Assembly: GCA_016748015.1 (NCBI GenBank)
Contig: JAAOMT010000128.1
Span: 2,594,261 to 2,658,260 of the forward strand
Source: Geosiphon pyriformis
Taxonomy: Eukaryota; Glomeromycota; Glomeromycetes; Archaeosporales; Geosiphonaceae
DNA length: 64,000 nucleotides
Direction of reading: 5' to 3'
A program made the position numbers and the translations under genes. The notes under the pieces were generated by a model, which was given only the letters and a program-made list of their open reading frames with translations, had not been told where the DNA came from and ran no database searches. How positions within the stretch are numbered: the stretch's first letter is position 1; every line of letters starts with the position of its first letter. This document shows positions 10,641 through 22,199 of the stretch, piece by piece.

Positions 10641-13600
10641 AAAGAAATCTAATTTTAATTTTTATTCACATAATAATAATAAATTTTTTTTTTATAAATT
10701 AATGTATTAATTAAAATATTTATTTGATAATAAATTCTTTTTTCTTAATAATAAATAATTTTTAAGTTTTATGTTAAAATTATCAAAAAATTACTGTTTT
10801 ATAAAGTTTTTAAGAATTTAAAATTAATTAAAACTTAATAATTAAACTTATTTAAAAACAAATCAAATGATTTATATATATATAACTTTAATTAATTATT
10901 CCAAAAAAATAATTTGAATCATTTTTTCTCTTGTAATTTTATAATTATAACAAAGCAAAAAATAAAAAATTGTAACTTTTTTATTTTTTGAAACATTTAG
11001 TATTATTTTATTAGTAAAATATTTATAATTATTAAAAATAACTAAAAAATTAAAAATTTTTAAAAAAAATTTACCTAATAGCATTTTGTAAAAACACTTT
11101 TTATAAATAAAATAACAGTAAATTAATTTTTTGCTAATTTTAAAACATTATTTTTATCTTTAATTATATTAAAAACAAACTTTAATAATAATAATAAAAA
11201 AAACTTAACAAAATTGATTATTATATCTCTAAAAAAATGGCCAATAAGAAAATGAATATAATAGCATAGTAGAAGATATATTACAAAAAATATTTATTTA
11301 AATTAACATTTTATTAATAATTTAATATTTAGGTATATCAAACATAATTTTTTTGTCTTGTATATATAATTTATAATTATTTAACAATCCAAAATCATTT
11401 ATTGCTTCTAAATACACTTTTTTTGCAAATAAAAATATGATTACAAATATAAGATTTTGTTTAATGCTTAAAACTATAAAACTAATACAGTGTTTTTAAT
11501 TATAGATATAAGAACTATTAAAAAAAATTAAATAATAATATAATATAATATAATGTTTTTAATACTCAAACCTAAATATGTTCATGAATTTCGAATTGAA
11601 CTTAAACCAAATTTGTTGTATGTGTTTAGATTTAATTTAAGTTTAGTAATTTTAAGTTTGATTTAAGTTCAAGTTCGAAATTTTTGCCAAATTTTCTGTT
11701 TAAGTTTAATTCAATTTGGTGGTTTAATTGAACTTAAATTGAACCAAACCAAACATTAAAATCCTATTTCTGACAATACTATATATACTGCCTTATACAA
11801 AAATTTTGTGTTTAGAGAATAATATTTAAAGACTGTTTCTGTTTTTGGTTGTATTAAGACTACTAGCAAAAAAGTTATTGATTTGGTACAAAGTTTAGAA
11901 ATAATTTATTAAGCTAAAGTATAGTTGATAAGGGCAAAATATAAAGTAATTATGAAAAAAAAGATTATAATTACACATAATAATTTTATGTCTCTAGAGA
12001 TTTATGGTCTTTTGTTTTTATTCTCTGATAGTATTATTAAGTTGCTTTGAATTATAGAACTACATAGTATTGGTTTTGGTTTTTATAGACTATACAGTTT
12101 TTTTCCAGTACTAATTATATAGTTTCTGTTAAGATAAATTTATAGTGTTGTTTTAATTGGTTCAAATAACTAGTTATGTATAGAAAATACATAATTTGTA
12201 CTTAATTTAGATTATTTAATTTAATATATTATATTAGATAGTATTTAAGTCTTATTTGTAAAATATTAAAAAAAATTTAATGTTATTTTTTTTATTACTA
12301 AATATTAATTACAGATTTCAATTTAGTTTTGTTTTTAAAAATATATATCAAAAATAAAATATTATAATTAGAAAAAATTTGAAGTTTAAAGCTAATTTAT
12401 TTAAAAATTTTTGAATAAAACTCTTTATTCTTTTTTTTATATAGTTTAAAGTTTTTTAAACAAATATAACTAAGAATAAAATTCTATTATGCTGATTTTT
12501 TTAAATGCTCAAATATAATAAATTGATTACTTAATTATTAATTTTTAAATTTTTAAATTACAAATTGAATTTAAAAAAGTTTTTGCAATTTTTTATTAAG
12601 TTATAAATTAAAAAATAAATTTATTAGATTGTAAAATAATTTTTATAACCAATTTATTTACTGTATTTGTCTGTTAAAAAATATTTTAATATTAAATATT
12701 CTGAATTTTTTAATATATTATAATATAATTTATTTATGATATAATTTTTGATAACTAATTTATAATCAAAAAAAATAATATTTTTAATTAAAAAACTTTC
12801 TATTATTGAAAAAAAATGGTTTTAAAAAGTTTTATGTTTTATTAATTTAATATATTAATTTTAAAAAAATTAATAATTAAATACAATTAAATTTAATATT
12901 GTATAAGTTTTTAAATGTTTTAATATTTATAAATTAAACTGTTTTTTTGTAATTAAAAGTATTTAGTTAATATTAAATTGGATATTATTAACATTTTTAC
13001 AAATAATTTATTAAAAAAATTGAGTTTATTTATTATTATAAACAATACTTTTGCTTTTTTTTCAGATTTAAAATTAGATATAAATATTCAAGTTTTTAGT
13101 TTATTATTTTTAATATTAACTAAGCTATAAATTATTACTTTAATTTTTAGATATATATTAGTTTTTTAAAATTGTTATTTATTTTAACAATTAAGTTGCT
13201 TTTAATATATGTGTTTTTAAATTTGTTTTATAAATACTGGATTTTTGTAATTATTATTAAATAAAAAACAAATAAATTATAAATATTGTTTACACTAAAA
13301 ATATTTTGGTTATTTAGTTAAAAGTAAAAAATTACTTAAATCTTTTAAATAATAATATTGTTAATATTTTAACAAATAAAGCAACTTATTTTTTTTCTTT
13401 TTATAATAGATTTAAAGCATTTTTTTGGCTAATAGTATTGTTATTTTTAAAAATGCTTAATATTTTATTTATAATATTTATAAAACAATATGTTATATTT
13501 AATAAAAAATTGGTTTTAATATTAGTATAATTATTAATTTAATAATTAAAAACATTAATTGAATTTGAATTTTTTTTGTATAATACTTTGATTTTTATAT

Positions 13601-14530
13601 AATATTTAGTTTTATTAACAAGTTTTTAACTAGTTTGTATATATATTTAATAAAAATTATTTATGAATAATTGCTAATAATAATTAAAAAATGCTTTTAT
13701 TACAAATATTATTTAAGAGTCTTATATTTGTATTATAAAAAAATAAAATTTTTTGACTGTATAATATTAATAAAAAAATTTGTAAATTATTAAAAGTTTT
13801 TAATAAATATTTGTTTTTTATTATTTTTTTCTTATAAATCTAATAATAATTTATATATAACTTTTTATAAGAGTTTTATTTTTAAAATTTGGTTTTCAAA
13901 AGCTGTTTTAGTTTTTGGAAATATTAAAGTTGTTACTTTAATTTTGGTTAATTTTATATAATAATTAATTATAAATTATAGAAATAAAGTATAATTATAT
14001 AAAACCAAATATAAAGCTATTATAAAAAAAAGTAGTTTAATTAATAATTTTGAAATAGTGTTTTATAATTTATATAATTTATTATGCAAGTTTTTAGTTA
14101 ATATAATACATATGCTTAGTATTATTAAGACTTTAACAATAAGTTTTGGTTTGTATAAAAAGTATTAGTTTAAGTAAAGATATTATAATACATATAAGTA
14201 TGTAATACAGTTTTAATTAGTTTAAGTAGGTAATCACATATAATAAGTACATAAGTTATATTTAATTAAAAATACTTAATTTTTTTTTGTATATTAAATA
14301 GTGATTAGTGATTAGACTATATTCATTAATTAATTTAATAATAATTTTAAAATTTATTAGTTTATAATATAATAAAATAAACTTTAGTTTTTGTTAATTA
14401 TAGTTTAAAAAAAAATATTTGGTTTAATAATTTATAATTATTTTAAGTATTAAAACTTTTAAATCATTAATTTAAGTTATACTATTATTATTTTTATAAA
14501 AATTTGAAACTTTTTAAATTTTATTCAAAA
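10641..14530. other. Extremely AT-rich gene-free stretch
   Basis: Long runs of A and T with almost no C or G and no reading frame longer than noise. It is most likely a transposon graveyard decayed beyond recognition, because the composition grades from the recognisable LINE-1 on the left. Apart from the inverted-motif patch at 11560-11775 I see no gene, RNA or ordered repeat. Confidence 0.6.
11560..11775. repeat. Patch of short inverted motifs (TTTAAGTTC/GAACTTAAA)
   Basis: Within otherwise featureless AT-rich sequence, the motifs GAACTTAAA, TTTAAGTT, TTCAAGTTCGAA and AATTGAACTTAAATTGAACC recur in both orientations over about 200 bp. The patch keeps more C and G than its surroundings and could fold into several hairpins. 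Function is unknown; it may be a degenerate tandem palindromic satellite. Confidence 0.45.
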
Positions 14531-14539
14531 TATTTACAT

Positions 14540-14665
14540 TTTGCAAACTTATCTTTTAGTTTAATGCTTAATCTAATTATAATATTTAATTACACTTGTA
14601 TATTGTACAAATTGAATTATTAATTAAAAAAATATATATACAAATTGAATAATTAATGCAAATGT
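14540..14665 (-). repeat. Ty3-A LTR relic at left edge of gene island
   Basis: The stretch containing TTGTACAAATTGAATTATT aligns with the LTR of Ty3-A copy 1 near 2140-2190, including the flanking ACTTGTATA/ACATTTGTGTTA. The differences are mostly transitions. A short second partial copy (ACAAATTGAATAATTAA) follows. Coding-like composition begins within 50 bp to the right. Confidence 0.5.
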
Positions 14666-14995
14666 AAAACAGTAATGTATAAAAAAAAAGATTGAAAGCA
14701 AATCAACAAAAACATAATAACGGAAATGGTATTTTTATTGATAGGGCATTATTAAACATCAGACGCGTGTTTCTTAGTTTTTATATTTTCTTTCCATTGG
14801 ATTTTCTCATTAACAAAGTTTTAATTACGCGTATTATACCAAGAGACGATATTTTGTCAAGGGTATAAATATATTTCCTTGCGAAAAATTTTTCTTCATT
14901 AGACATTGTAAGATTAGTGGGAATCAGAATTTCAAATACTTTTTGAGAGAAAGTAAACTTGTTTTCTCTTCAGAAATGAAATAAAAGGTATTTTT

Positions 14996-15035
14996 AATAA
15001 TAATAGTAATAATAATAATAATAATAGTAATAAAA
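14996..15035. repeat. TAA/AAT microsatellite in SET gene leader
   Basis: An interrupted (TAA)n run lies about 65 bp upstream of the SET gene ATG. It is probably in the 5' untranslated region and likely polymorphic between isolates. Confidence 0.7.
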
Positions 15036-15098
15036 GTATAAATTTCTATAACTCCGTACCTTTCTCAGTTTTACGTTTTTTGAAGTCAGCAACTTATA

Positions 15099-16768
15099 AT
15101 GAGCTTACAAGAAGCACAGCCGCTCGTGAGGCCAGAAAGAGCTTGCCGACGTCGTGCTATTGCTGTGGTAAAACAATTTTCTTTTATTCCTTACGAGGAG
15201 CGCTTTCAACCCAATACAATACCAAATAACTTTATTTCATTTATTATCGTTAGATAACTTCTAGAGTGATTGGGTTGCAAAAACCCTCAAGTTTGAAGGT
15301 ATATTCTTTAAGTTTTGTTTACAGCATATGAAAAAAAATTGATTTGTCTATATTAATATACCAGAAGAAAAAAATAAAGTCTTACTCTGAAGAAAATAAA
15401 AAAACCGAGAAAGCGGCAATATTTACCGATTCAGATTCCGACCTATCGGTCGATCTTGTAATTACTTCTGGCATACAGCCGAAGAAATACTTAAAATGTG
15501 GTTTATACTCTACGGATCGGAAAGTCGCCCCCAACCAGTTAGTGGAAAGGGTACTCAAAGAAGTTCAAAATTTCCGATTTCCCATGCCAATTCAATTCGG
15601 CGAAATCTTGATGACCACTGACGATGAATTCCAAATTCCGTGGAATATAGCTGTAAGACATAATATGGGGAAGCTTGAGCGTAAAAGAGAGCTGAGATGT
15701 CCTTCTCCCTATATAAGGCTTCGTTCAAGTATGATAAATAAATGATCCATATAGTTAAATCGAAGTCTTGTATTAAAGTTTTAATCTAATGAGTTCTCAA
15801 TTGTAGACGTATTTGTTGAAAGGACACGAAGGAAAGACCCAACTCCGGTGTGTCAATGTCCGCCGCCGACTCCTGGTGGTGAAGGATGCGGCGATGGCTG
15901 CATGAATAGGTTAAATGAGTTACTCAGCAATCTACCTTTTTTCTTTTCTTATTTTATCATTTCTTTCTTTAGAATTATGTTCTACGAGTGCTCACTAAAA
16001 ACCTGTCAATGCGGGGACCTCTGTACAAATCAGAGATTTCAAAAAAAAGAAGGGCTTAAGAAACTCGAAGTCTTTTGGGTAAAAATCCAGCTTCAAAAAA
16101 TGACCTCATTAATTAACCATCTACAAAATCTGGTAATAATGTAATGCTTTCTTTAATCCAAAGACGGGAGACAGGGGTTTCGGTCTTCGGTCACGTGTGC
16201 CAATAAAAAAAGGACAATTGGTCGTGGAGTATCGAGGGGAGGTGATATCAAGAGAGACAGCTATGAGTCGGATGGAAACTGATGCGTACAAAAACAGCAA
16301 CAATTTCTACCTTTTAGATTACCAAGGCGGTGAAGTTTTGGATGCTTCCTCCAAAGGTACAGAGGCGAGATATATTAATCACAGGTAAATTTCATTATCA
16401 ATCCATATTACAAATAAACAGAGTTATTCACTCCTGACTTCATTTTCATTTGATTAGTTGCGATCCAAACTGTCATATTGAAAAATGGTAATTATGCGGT
16501 GGGCTTTTTTCCCAATCGAGGAAGAAAATCATAAAGTCATCTTCATAGTTTTCTTTTGCATCAGACTAAACCTTTATGTTCCCTTTATAGGCGTGCTCCT
16601 AATGGCGAGATTTTTGTTGGTGTATTTGCTAAAGCTGATATACCTGTGAAAATGGAACTCACATACGATTACAAATTTTCAAGCTACAGCGAGGCTGAGA
16701 AACAAATTTGTCTTTGCGGTGCTGAAAAGTGCCGCGGCCTCATTGGAACTCGCTCCAAAAGCAACTAG
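15099..16768 (+). CDS. SET-domain histone-lysine methyltransferase (AWS-SET-post-SET)
   Basis: Predicted nuclear enzyme that transfers methyl groups from S-adenosylmethionine to a histone lysine, probably H3K36 as in the SET2/ASH1/NSD group. Eight exons join in frame: 15099-15167, 15254-15298, 15365-15728, 15807-15909, 15973-16078, 16164-16384, 16458-16487 and 16591-16768, giving 371 residues. A Lys-rich N-terminus is followed by the Cys-rich AWS domain from about residue 160 (VCQCPPPTPGGEGC, then FYECSLKTCQCGDLCTNQRF). The SET domain begins at about 229 (GDRGFGLRSR, YRGEVISRE, RYINHSCDPNC near 300-309, ELTYDY). A post-SET cluster (CLCGAEKCRG) sits near the C-terminus. All hallmark residues are present. 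It is short and has no SRI, WW, PHD or bromo domain, so it is closer to compact ASH1-type proteins than to canonical Set2. Specificity is inferred. The first two exon joins are less secure than the rest. Confidence 0.87.
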
Positions 16769-17158
16769 CAAAAAAGGGCGAAGGCACAAAGTATTTATAC
16801 TCGGGATTTTTTTAATAACTAGAGCTTGGGGGAAATTGGGTAATAGTAATATGATCTGTCATTTACGTAGCTGTTAACCCACTCAGTTTGGTGAAATAAT
16901 CAAACTGCATTTTTCTGTAAATAAAACATCGCATTAGAAGATAGATGTCTATAGAACCACCTCAAGATTTTACATCTCATATTTTCATTTATTTCGAATT
17001 TCCATAATTTCCATTTTATTATTTGCAAAATTCTTGTGTTTAGACTGGAGGCCTTTTGAATAGTCATTTCGTGACTTATCTTTCTCTAATGCAGAACTTG
17101 AAGCTTTACAAAATTTTATAAAGATCAATCGATTAGTGTTTAAAAGGATTGAAGTTTC
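16769..17158. other. Convergent intergenic region
   Basis: About 390 bp between the 3' ends of the SET gene and the GH36 gene. It contains AATAAA-like signals (near 16919) and no open frame of note. It presumably holds both 3' untranslated regions. Confidence 0.6.
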
Positions 17159-20100
17159 CTATAATAAATTATGCCAGAAAGAAATATGAACATCAATTTC
17201 AATATTTTCCTCTTGGTAAATGGGCCCATCTACCGGTACAGAAATATTGGGAACTTGAAAATACAAAAGATTCTTGACTTTGTTATAATGAATATCTTGC
17301 ACTAGATGCGATTTATGGTTATGTAAAAAAACTCGAAAGCTATCTTCGGACAGGGAACACGCTGAATTTGATGAAACATAAAGGCCACATTCTCCCAGAG
17401 CTACTAAAGTAATATGATAAATAATGTCTTGTTTTTTTCCGGCATACGAAATACTTTGGAGTTCGGAAGAATTCTGCTTATTACGAAATCCAGAAGATGA
17501 AACTGCACGGGAACCGTTATACTTGTCTAAAAGCCCGAGACAAGCAACTTTCACTTGTGGAACTTGATGATCAACAGGAACAGGAAATGACGGGTATATA
17601 TCGACTGGTGCAAAAGTTGCAATGTCAAACTTTTGGGATTCCAGATAGATGAAAAAACCAGTCTCCCTTTCAGTGATCGGAATCACTCGTAAATTCTGTT
17701 GGATATGAAAAAATACAACGAACTCAACATCCAAGCTTTGGATACTTTTGGGGAACCAGTAAATATCCATAGAGCTAATTGTGTCTATCAGAGCGTGTTG
17801 TGTGAAATTAAAAAGACCAAGAACCCCAATACAGCCATTGACATTGGAAATCTTCAGAATCTGTTCGTCCTTTGTGGGATCACTGAATAAATTTCGTAAT
17901 GAGGGAAGGGCTGGTCGATTAGAGCGAAGAATTCTGCTAGATAGGGGAGTTTTCGCCACTAATCTATTCAATAAATGAAGATTATGCTGATTCGGCTTAT
18001 CTGTAATGTATACTGGACCACCTGATATTGCACGAGCAGCAGCATGTAGATCTCCTAACATATGGTTTGATTCGAACATATCCCTAAAATTAATAGTGGA
18101 TAATTCAGTATCATTGGGGAATCGAACTTTTGAAAAAGACACTTACCAATCAGGAATACTTCCCAGGCATCGAGTCCACATATTATTTATTGCGTTTGTA
18201 TAAATATGCCAAGCATGTGAATCTCGTGAGTCGGGAAAGAAATCATCACTATTTCTAAAAATATATGAAATATTTGTAGTCGACTCCAAGGTGCATCCTT
18301 TCTTGGATGGGGAACTAACTGTGGAATATTTCACATTTATATCCACCTGAAAAGAGGCTGTGCTTGTTTTCTCGATTTTTCACTTTGACGAGAATTTTGT
18401 GATTTTATAAGATGAAAGTGAATTGCAGGACTATGGGCCATACAGTATATGAGACGGGATTCAAAATATCGTGTGCTGTTCGCAAGTAAAGCCTCCTGAT
18501 ATTTATTTCTAAATAAGCGAAGTCGGGTTTCTCGAGTTGGCAGAAGATCAAAACTGGCCTGAGAATCAACCTTAACCAAATCGACACCCTGATCTTTCAA
18601 AAATTTGTAAAATTCGTCGTAAAATCGATAAACGTCATCTTTGCTGATAATATCTTTGCCACAATCTATCGATTCAATCGTATATCGTGAACCCAATTCG
18701 GATTCAGGATCAATTCCATTCCAATAACCCCATAGAGAGTGCCTGCATCATTAGTAACCTCTTCAAGTAAATAGCTGTTGGTATTGTGAGGGATTCTCCG
18801 GTACATATATAAATCTTGATGCTTACCAAACACCAAAATGGTGTAAATGAGGGAACTTTTTCTTCACGTCATTAATAAAATATTTCAATCCCATTGGAAA
18901 ATCATCCCTTTTAGCCTCGAACGACTGTAACTGTTTTTTTGGGGAAGTTTTTTGCCACCCATCATCTATAATAATATATCCAACAGATACGTTCGAATTA
19001 TTCAATGACTGCAATACTTCAGTTACCGACTCATGATTAACTTTATCGTAAAACCTATTCGTCGGAGTTGTATTGTAAGTTTTATATTCATTTGAATATA
19101 ATGTAATAAAAAGGAAAACTCAACTTACGCATTCCATGTACAATATCCTAATTTATCATAATAAAATAAGTCTCTGGGATGATTGGTTGATTTGATAATT
19201 GTATCCGAAGACCCGATAATTTTTTTGGCAAAATCCATACTTGAGGTGGTAAGAAAATGTGGGTCTTTTCCTCGAGCAATAACAAGGCGTGCTATCTTAT
19301 CTTCACCACTTTCATTTATGGTTTTTAAAATTAAATTGCCATTTTCATCTGAGCATAATGTAGTCATAGAATTTTCAAAGGTCAAGGGAATGAGCACAAT
19401 AAAATGACCACATGATTGTTGAATCAACAAATAAAGAACATCCTTGGCTTGAATATCTAATTTGTGGATTCCAGTTGTAGGAGCAATCCAATAAGGACTG
19501 TTAAGGAAATATTTTTTGAATTCTCTTACTCTGATTACAAGTAATGATAAAAATATCTGATCTACTCACGAAAATCTGTGGAGTCCTAGGTAGCGAACCA
19601 TATTTTTTAGTGGACCAAAGTTTATAAATGATGGTTGTTCATGAATCCATGTTGTTGATCTTGAAACGTACCAATGGTTGGAAACATGGTGCGTAATATT
19701 TTGTTCAGCCCATGAATTTTTGTCGCAAAAAATATCTTCGAGTCGACCCTCTTCGTTTCCTTCTAAAGTCCGAGATATGAAAACTTTTCCATTTTGGCCT
19801 TCTTTCTCACTCCACCAAATCCAGTCGGTCGAAGGTGTAGAACAAACTTTCGTTCGTCCAGTGAATTCGTACCAACCCTGTCCAAGAGAGTTTGTACTTA
19901 ACTCAATCTCAAACTTCCGTAAAGTTGTACTAAAGGGACACCCAAAGACATCTGGAGTTGCGACCTCTTGCAACTCAACCCCTGCCCAGCCGTCGGGACT
20001 AAAATTACTCCATAATTCAACGCAGAGTTTGTTTGGAAGTGCATAATTACCCTCACCACTTATCCAAGCAGTTGCTTTAAAAGGAGCTGGGAAGGCTAGA

Positions 20101-20165
20101 ACAGAAGTAGAGGAAAGAGTAGGTTGTACGAATACTTTCATTATCGAATTTACAATCTCTTTCAT
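17159..20165 (-). CDS. GH36 family protein, raffinose synthase/Sip1-like (alpha-galactosidase)
   Basis: Probable cytosolic glycoside hydrolase of the raffinose synthase/alkaline alpha-galactosidase branch of GH36, acting on alpha-galactosides by retaining catalysis. Exons on the minus strand: 20165-19570, 19497-19129, 19054-18827, 18742 to about 18350, about 18346-18147 and 18083-17159, giving roughly 890 residues. An N-terminal beta-rich half is followed by the barrel: LGYCTWNAFY, VGYIIIDDGWQ, FGVWHSLWGYWNG, LVKVDSQASFD (the predicted nucleophile Asp of KVD), RLIYCMAHSP, RNSDDFFPD (predicted acid/base Asp in DDF), PDWDMFESNH and ARAISGGPVYITD. All core motifs are present and no signal peptide is seen. 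The start at 20165 is the first in-frame ATG; a second Met lies eight codons on. The join near 18347-18400 is unresolved: frames differ by one, and only unusually short introns (26-37 nt) or a sequence error would link them. Substrate is unknown. Confidence 0.85.
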
Positions 20166-20289
20166 AAAAAACAATTTATTAAAAAAGTCAAATCATGTGA
20201 TATCATATATCTGAAAGCATGAGATCTGGTTATGGTAAATATTTTCGCTACGAAAATATTTTTGAAGTATCAGTGGTATGGACATTTTG

Positions 20290-20550
20290 CGACCCCCGCA
20301 CGCTGCGGCGCCTGTGGGACTCACCACTCAGGAGATAACGGGAAATGTTGCCTCGCCTGTGAGATCCTTCATCAACTTGTTTGCTGGTTTCGGCTGGCAA
20401 TACGGAAGGCTTCGGCTCTGCTGGTGGGCATTCTAGACGTTCGGATGGATGTTTGTCGTCCTGTTTGGAATCCCCGCACGCTACGACGCCTGTGGGACTC
20501 CCCACTCAGGAACAACGGCAAATGTTGGGTCCACATGCAATGATGCTTCA
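20290..20550. repeat. GC-rich direct repeat, two copies 178 bp apart
   Basis: A segment beginning CCCCGCACGCTGCGGCGCC and continuing CTGTGGGACTCACCACTCAGG occurs at 20294. A close copy begins at 20472 (CCCCGCACGCTACGACGCC, CTGTGGGACTCCCCACTCAGG). Similarity extends about 60 bp, with ATCCTTCATCA and ATGCTTCATCA further on. The block is much more GC-rich than the rest of the window. It lies just upstream of the GH36 start and before the broken nuclease-like gene. It is probably a fragment of a mobile or tandem element; no terminal inverted repeats were identified. Confidence 0.65.
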
Positions 20551-20639
20551 TCACGGAAATTGGTTGAGGTAGAAAGCTGAGATTATTATTAGAAGTCCTA
20601 TTTTCTCTGTTTAAAAACTAATTTTTAGATATTTAATAA

Positions 20640-22199
20640 TAATGAATCTAATGTGATTGACAATGAGGATCTGAACGATTCCAAAACCCACAAGAAAAAG
20701 CTCGAAGCATAGCAAATAGTGAGGAGCGACGGCGAAGAAGCGACCAACAAAATCTACACTAAAAACGGCCAGTTCATTGTTGAGGCCATTGAATCTGTAC
20801 AGAAATTACCTAATGGAGATAATAGGTTTGTGCGTAGTTACTGCTCTAAAAAACATTTTGCTTACTCACTTCCTACAAAGTTTAATGTAATAGCGTGTCT
20901 TGGATCTTCGTCCTCCGGCGCTGGTGGTGAAGGATAATTATTGTCGAGGATCTAATTTTTTGGGCGAACGTGACATGAAAATCATCAAAGAACGAGCGGC
21001 CATCGCGCTGAGCTCTTCAAACCATCAAAATCCGTTAGCACATTGATTGTTATAATACAGGAGGTAGGATTTCTTTTTTAATACATGGTAGATATAATAC
21101 TGAAGTTTCTTTCATATTCATTTGTATTTTGTTGAAGCTTGACACCTGTCACCTAGCCAAACTGTGTAAACGACTGCCTATGAACGGAACTACTGGCTAC
21201 TCCAGCGCCTGGCGTTGGATCTCGGCACACAGGCTGTTATACACTTTCCAATAGCATTAGAAGAATTGTTTGAAGAGGAAACTCGTACGAGTATCGAGTG
21301 TGCAAAGAACTGGAAAACTGCTGATTATGATGAAAGGATGATTTCCGAAGATTCAAAAGCTGTTGACGCGGAAGATGAAAAGGTCCAGTATGTTCTTAAA
21401 ACAATAAGTGAAATGTTTGTATCAAATATATTATTCTTGTTTTGTTCTTTTTCTGTGACACTTGTTACAAAACCTACCACAATTGACCCATACCCAGGAT
21501 ACTGATTATTCAGGATTTCTCAACACGGAATTGACAGAGCGTGACATCGACATTCACCTCGTCAAGCCGTTTTTGGACATTTTGTGGAACGTCTCGCACC
21601 TTCATTAGTGAGTATGCATGGCCATTCAAGGTTAGAAATTGCTGTTGATTGTTCCTGATTCATTTCTTCCATGTAGCGGCGAAGGGGAGTCAAGAGCATC
21701 GCGGAATTGTCGCCTGGATGGAGAATGGGAGTAATACTGGTGACAGATTTGACTGGCTCATTTCTGTATGTTTCACTGTTCGTTTGCTTGTTTATACTCT
21801 ACCTTTTACTAACAATACAGAATTTTTTTTATTCCCAGAGTTATGCTGTGCCCGCAGACGATGTTCGAGGTGTTGAATTGGGTATCGTGGAAAATTCAGA
21901 GTCAAACCATGGAGATAAGATATTATAAGGGTCATCAAGACGGCCCATGATAAACTCTCGCAAATTATTCGAAGCGTAACAAGCGTGTGGGGCTCCGAAC
22001 AACTTTCCGAAAAGATTACTTTTGGGATTAAGTCATTATACATTGTTGCGATTCATGTGGTAGGGTTCGAGATTCGAGCGCATTTGGTATATCATATTGG
22101 TGGCAATGTTTTGTGACAGCTGAAATCGGACATGCACGAATCTCCCACCCGATGGATTCCCTAAACGAAGCTCTCAACATATGCCGCGCCTTGTTCTAA
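20640..22199 (+). pseudogene. Broken gene of an uncharacterised nuclease-like family
   Basis: Several coding-like segments follow on the + strand: 20650-20937 (SDGEEATNKIYTKNGQF, with an in-frame TAG near 20710), 21215-21420 (HFPIALEELFEEETRTSIE), about 21515-21605 (ERDIDIHLVKPFLDILWNV), 21676-21765 and 21840-22199 (VAIHVVGFEIRAHLVYH, HPMDSLNEALNICRALF). An intron with good GTGAGT and TAG sites joins two of them. The pattern G-E-x-E-S, D-R-F-D-W, then E-x-G-x-V-E-N recalls a multicopy, poorly characterised family of PD-(D/E)xK-like proteins that I remember from Mucoromycota/Glomeromycotina genomes. The central exon needs a one-base shift between GEGESRASRNC and NTGDRFDW, and stops occur, so I read it as a pseudogene. 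The family assignment is from memory. Confidence 0.5.

Noticed and set aside
10641-14530. Mitochondrial or plastid-like insert because of extreme AT content
   Set aside because: No organelle genes, tRNAs or rRNA-like stretches were seen, and composition grades into decayed LINE sequence.
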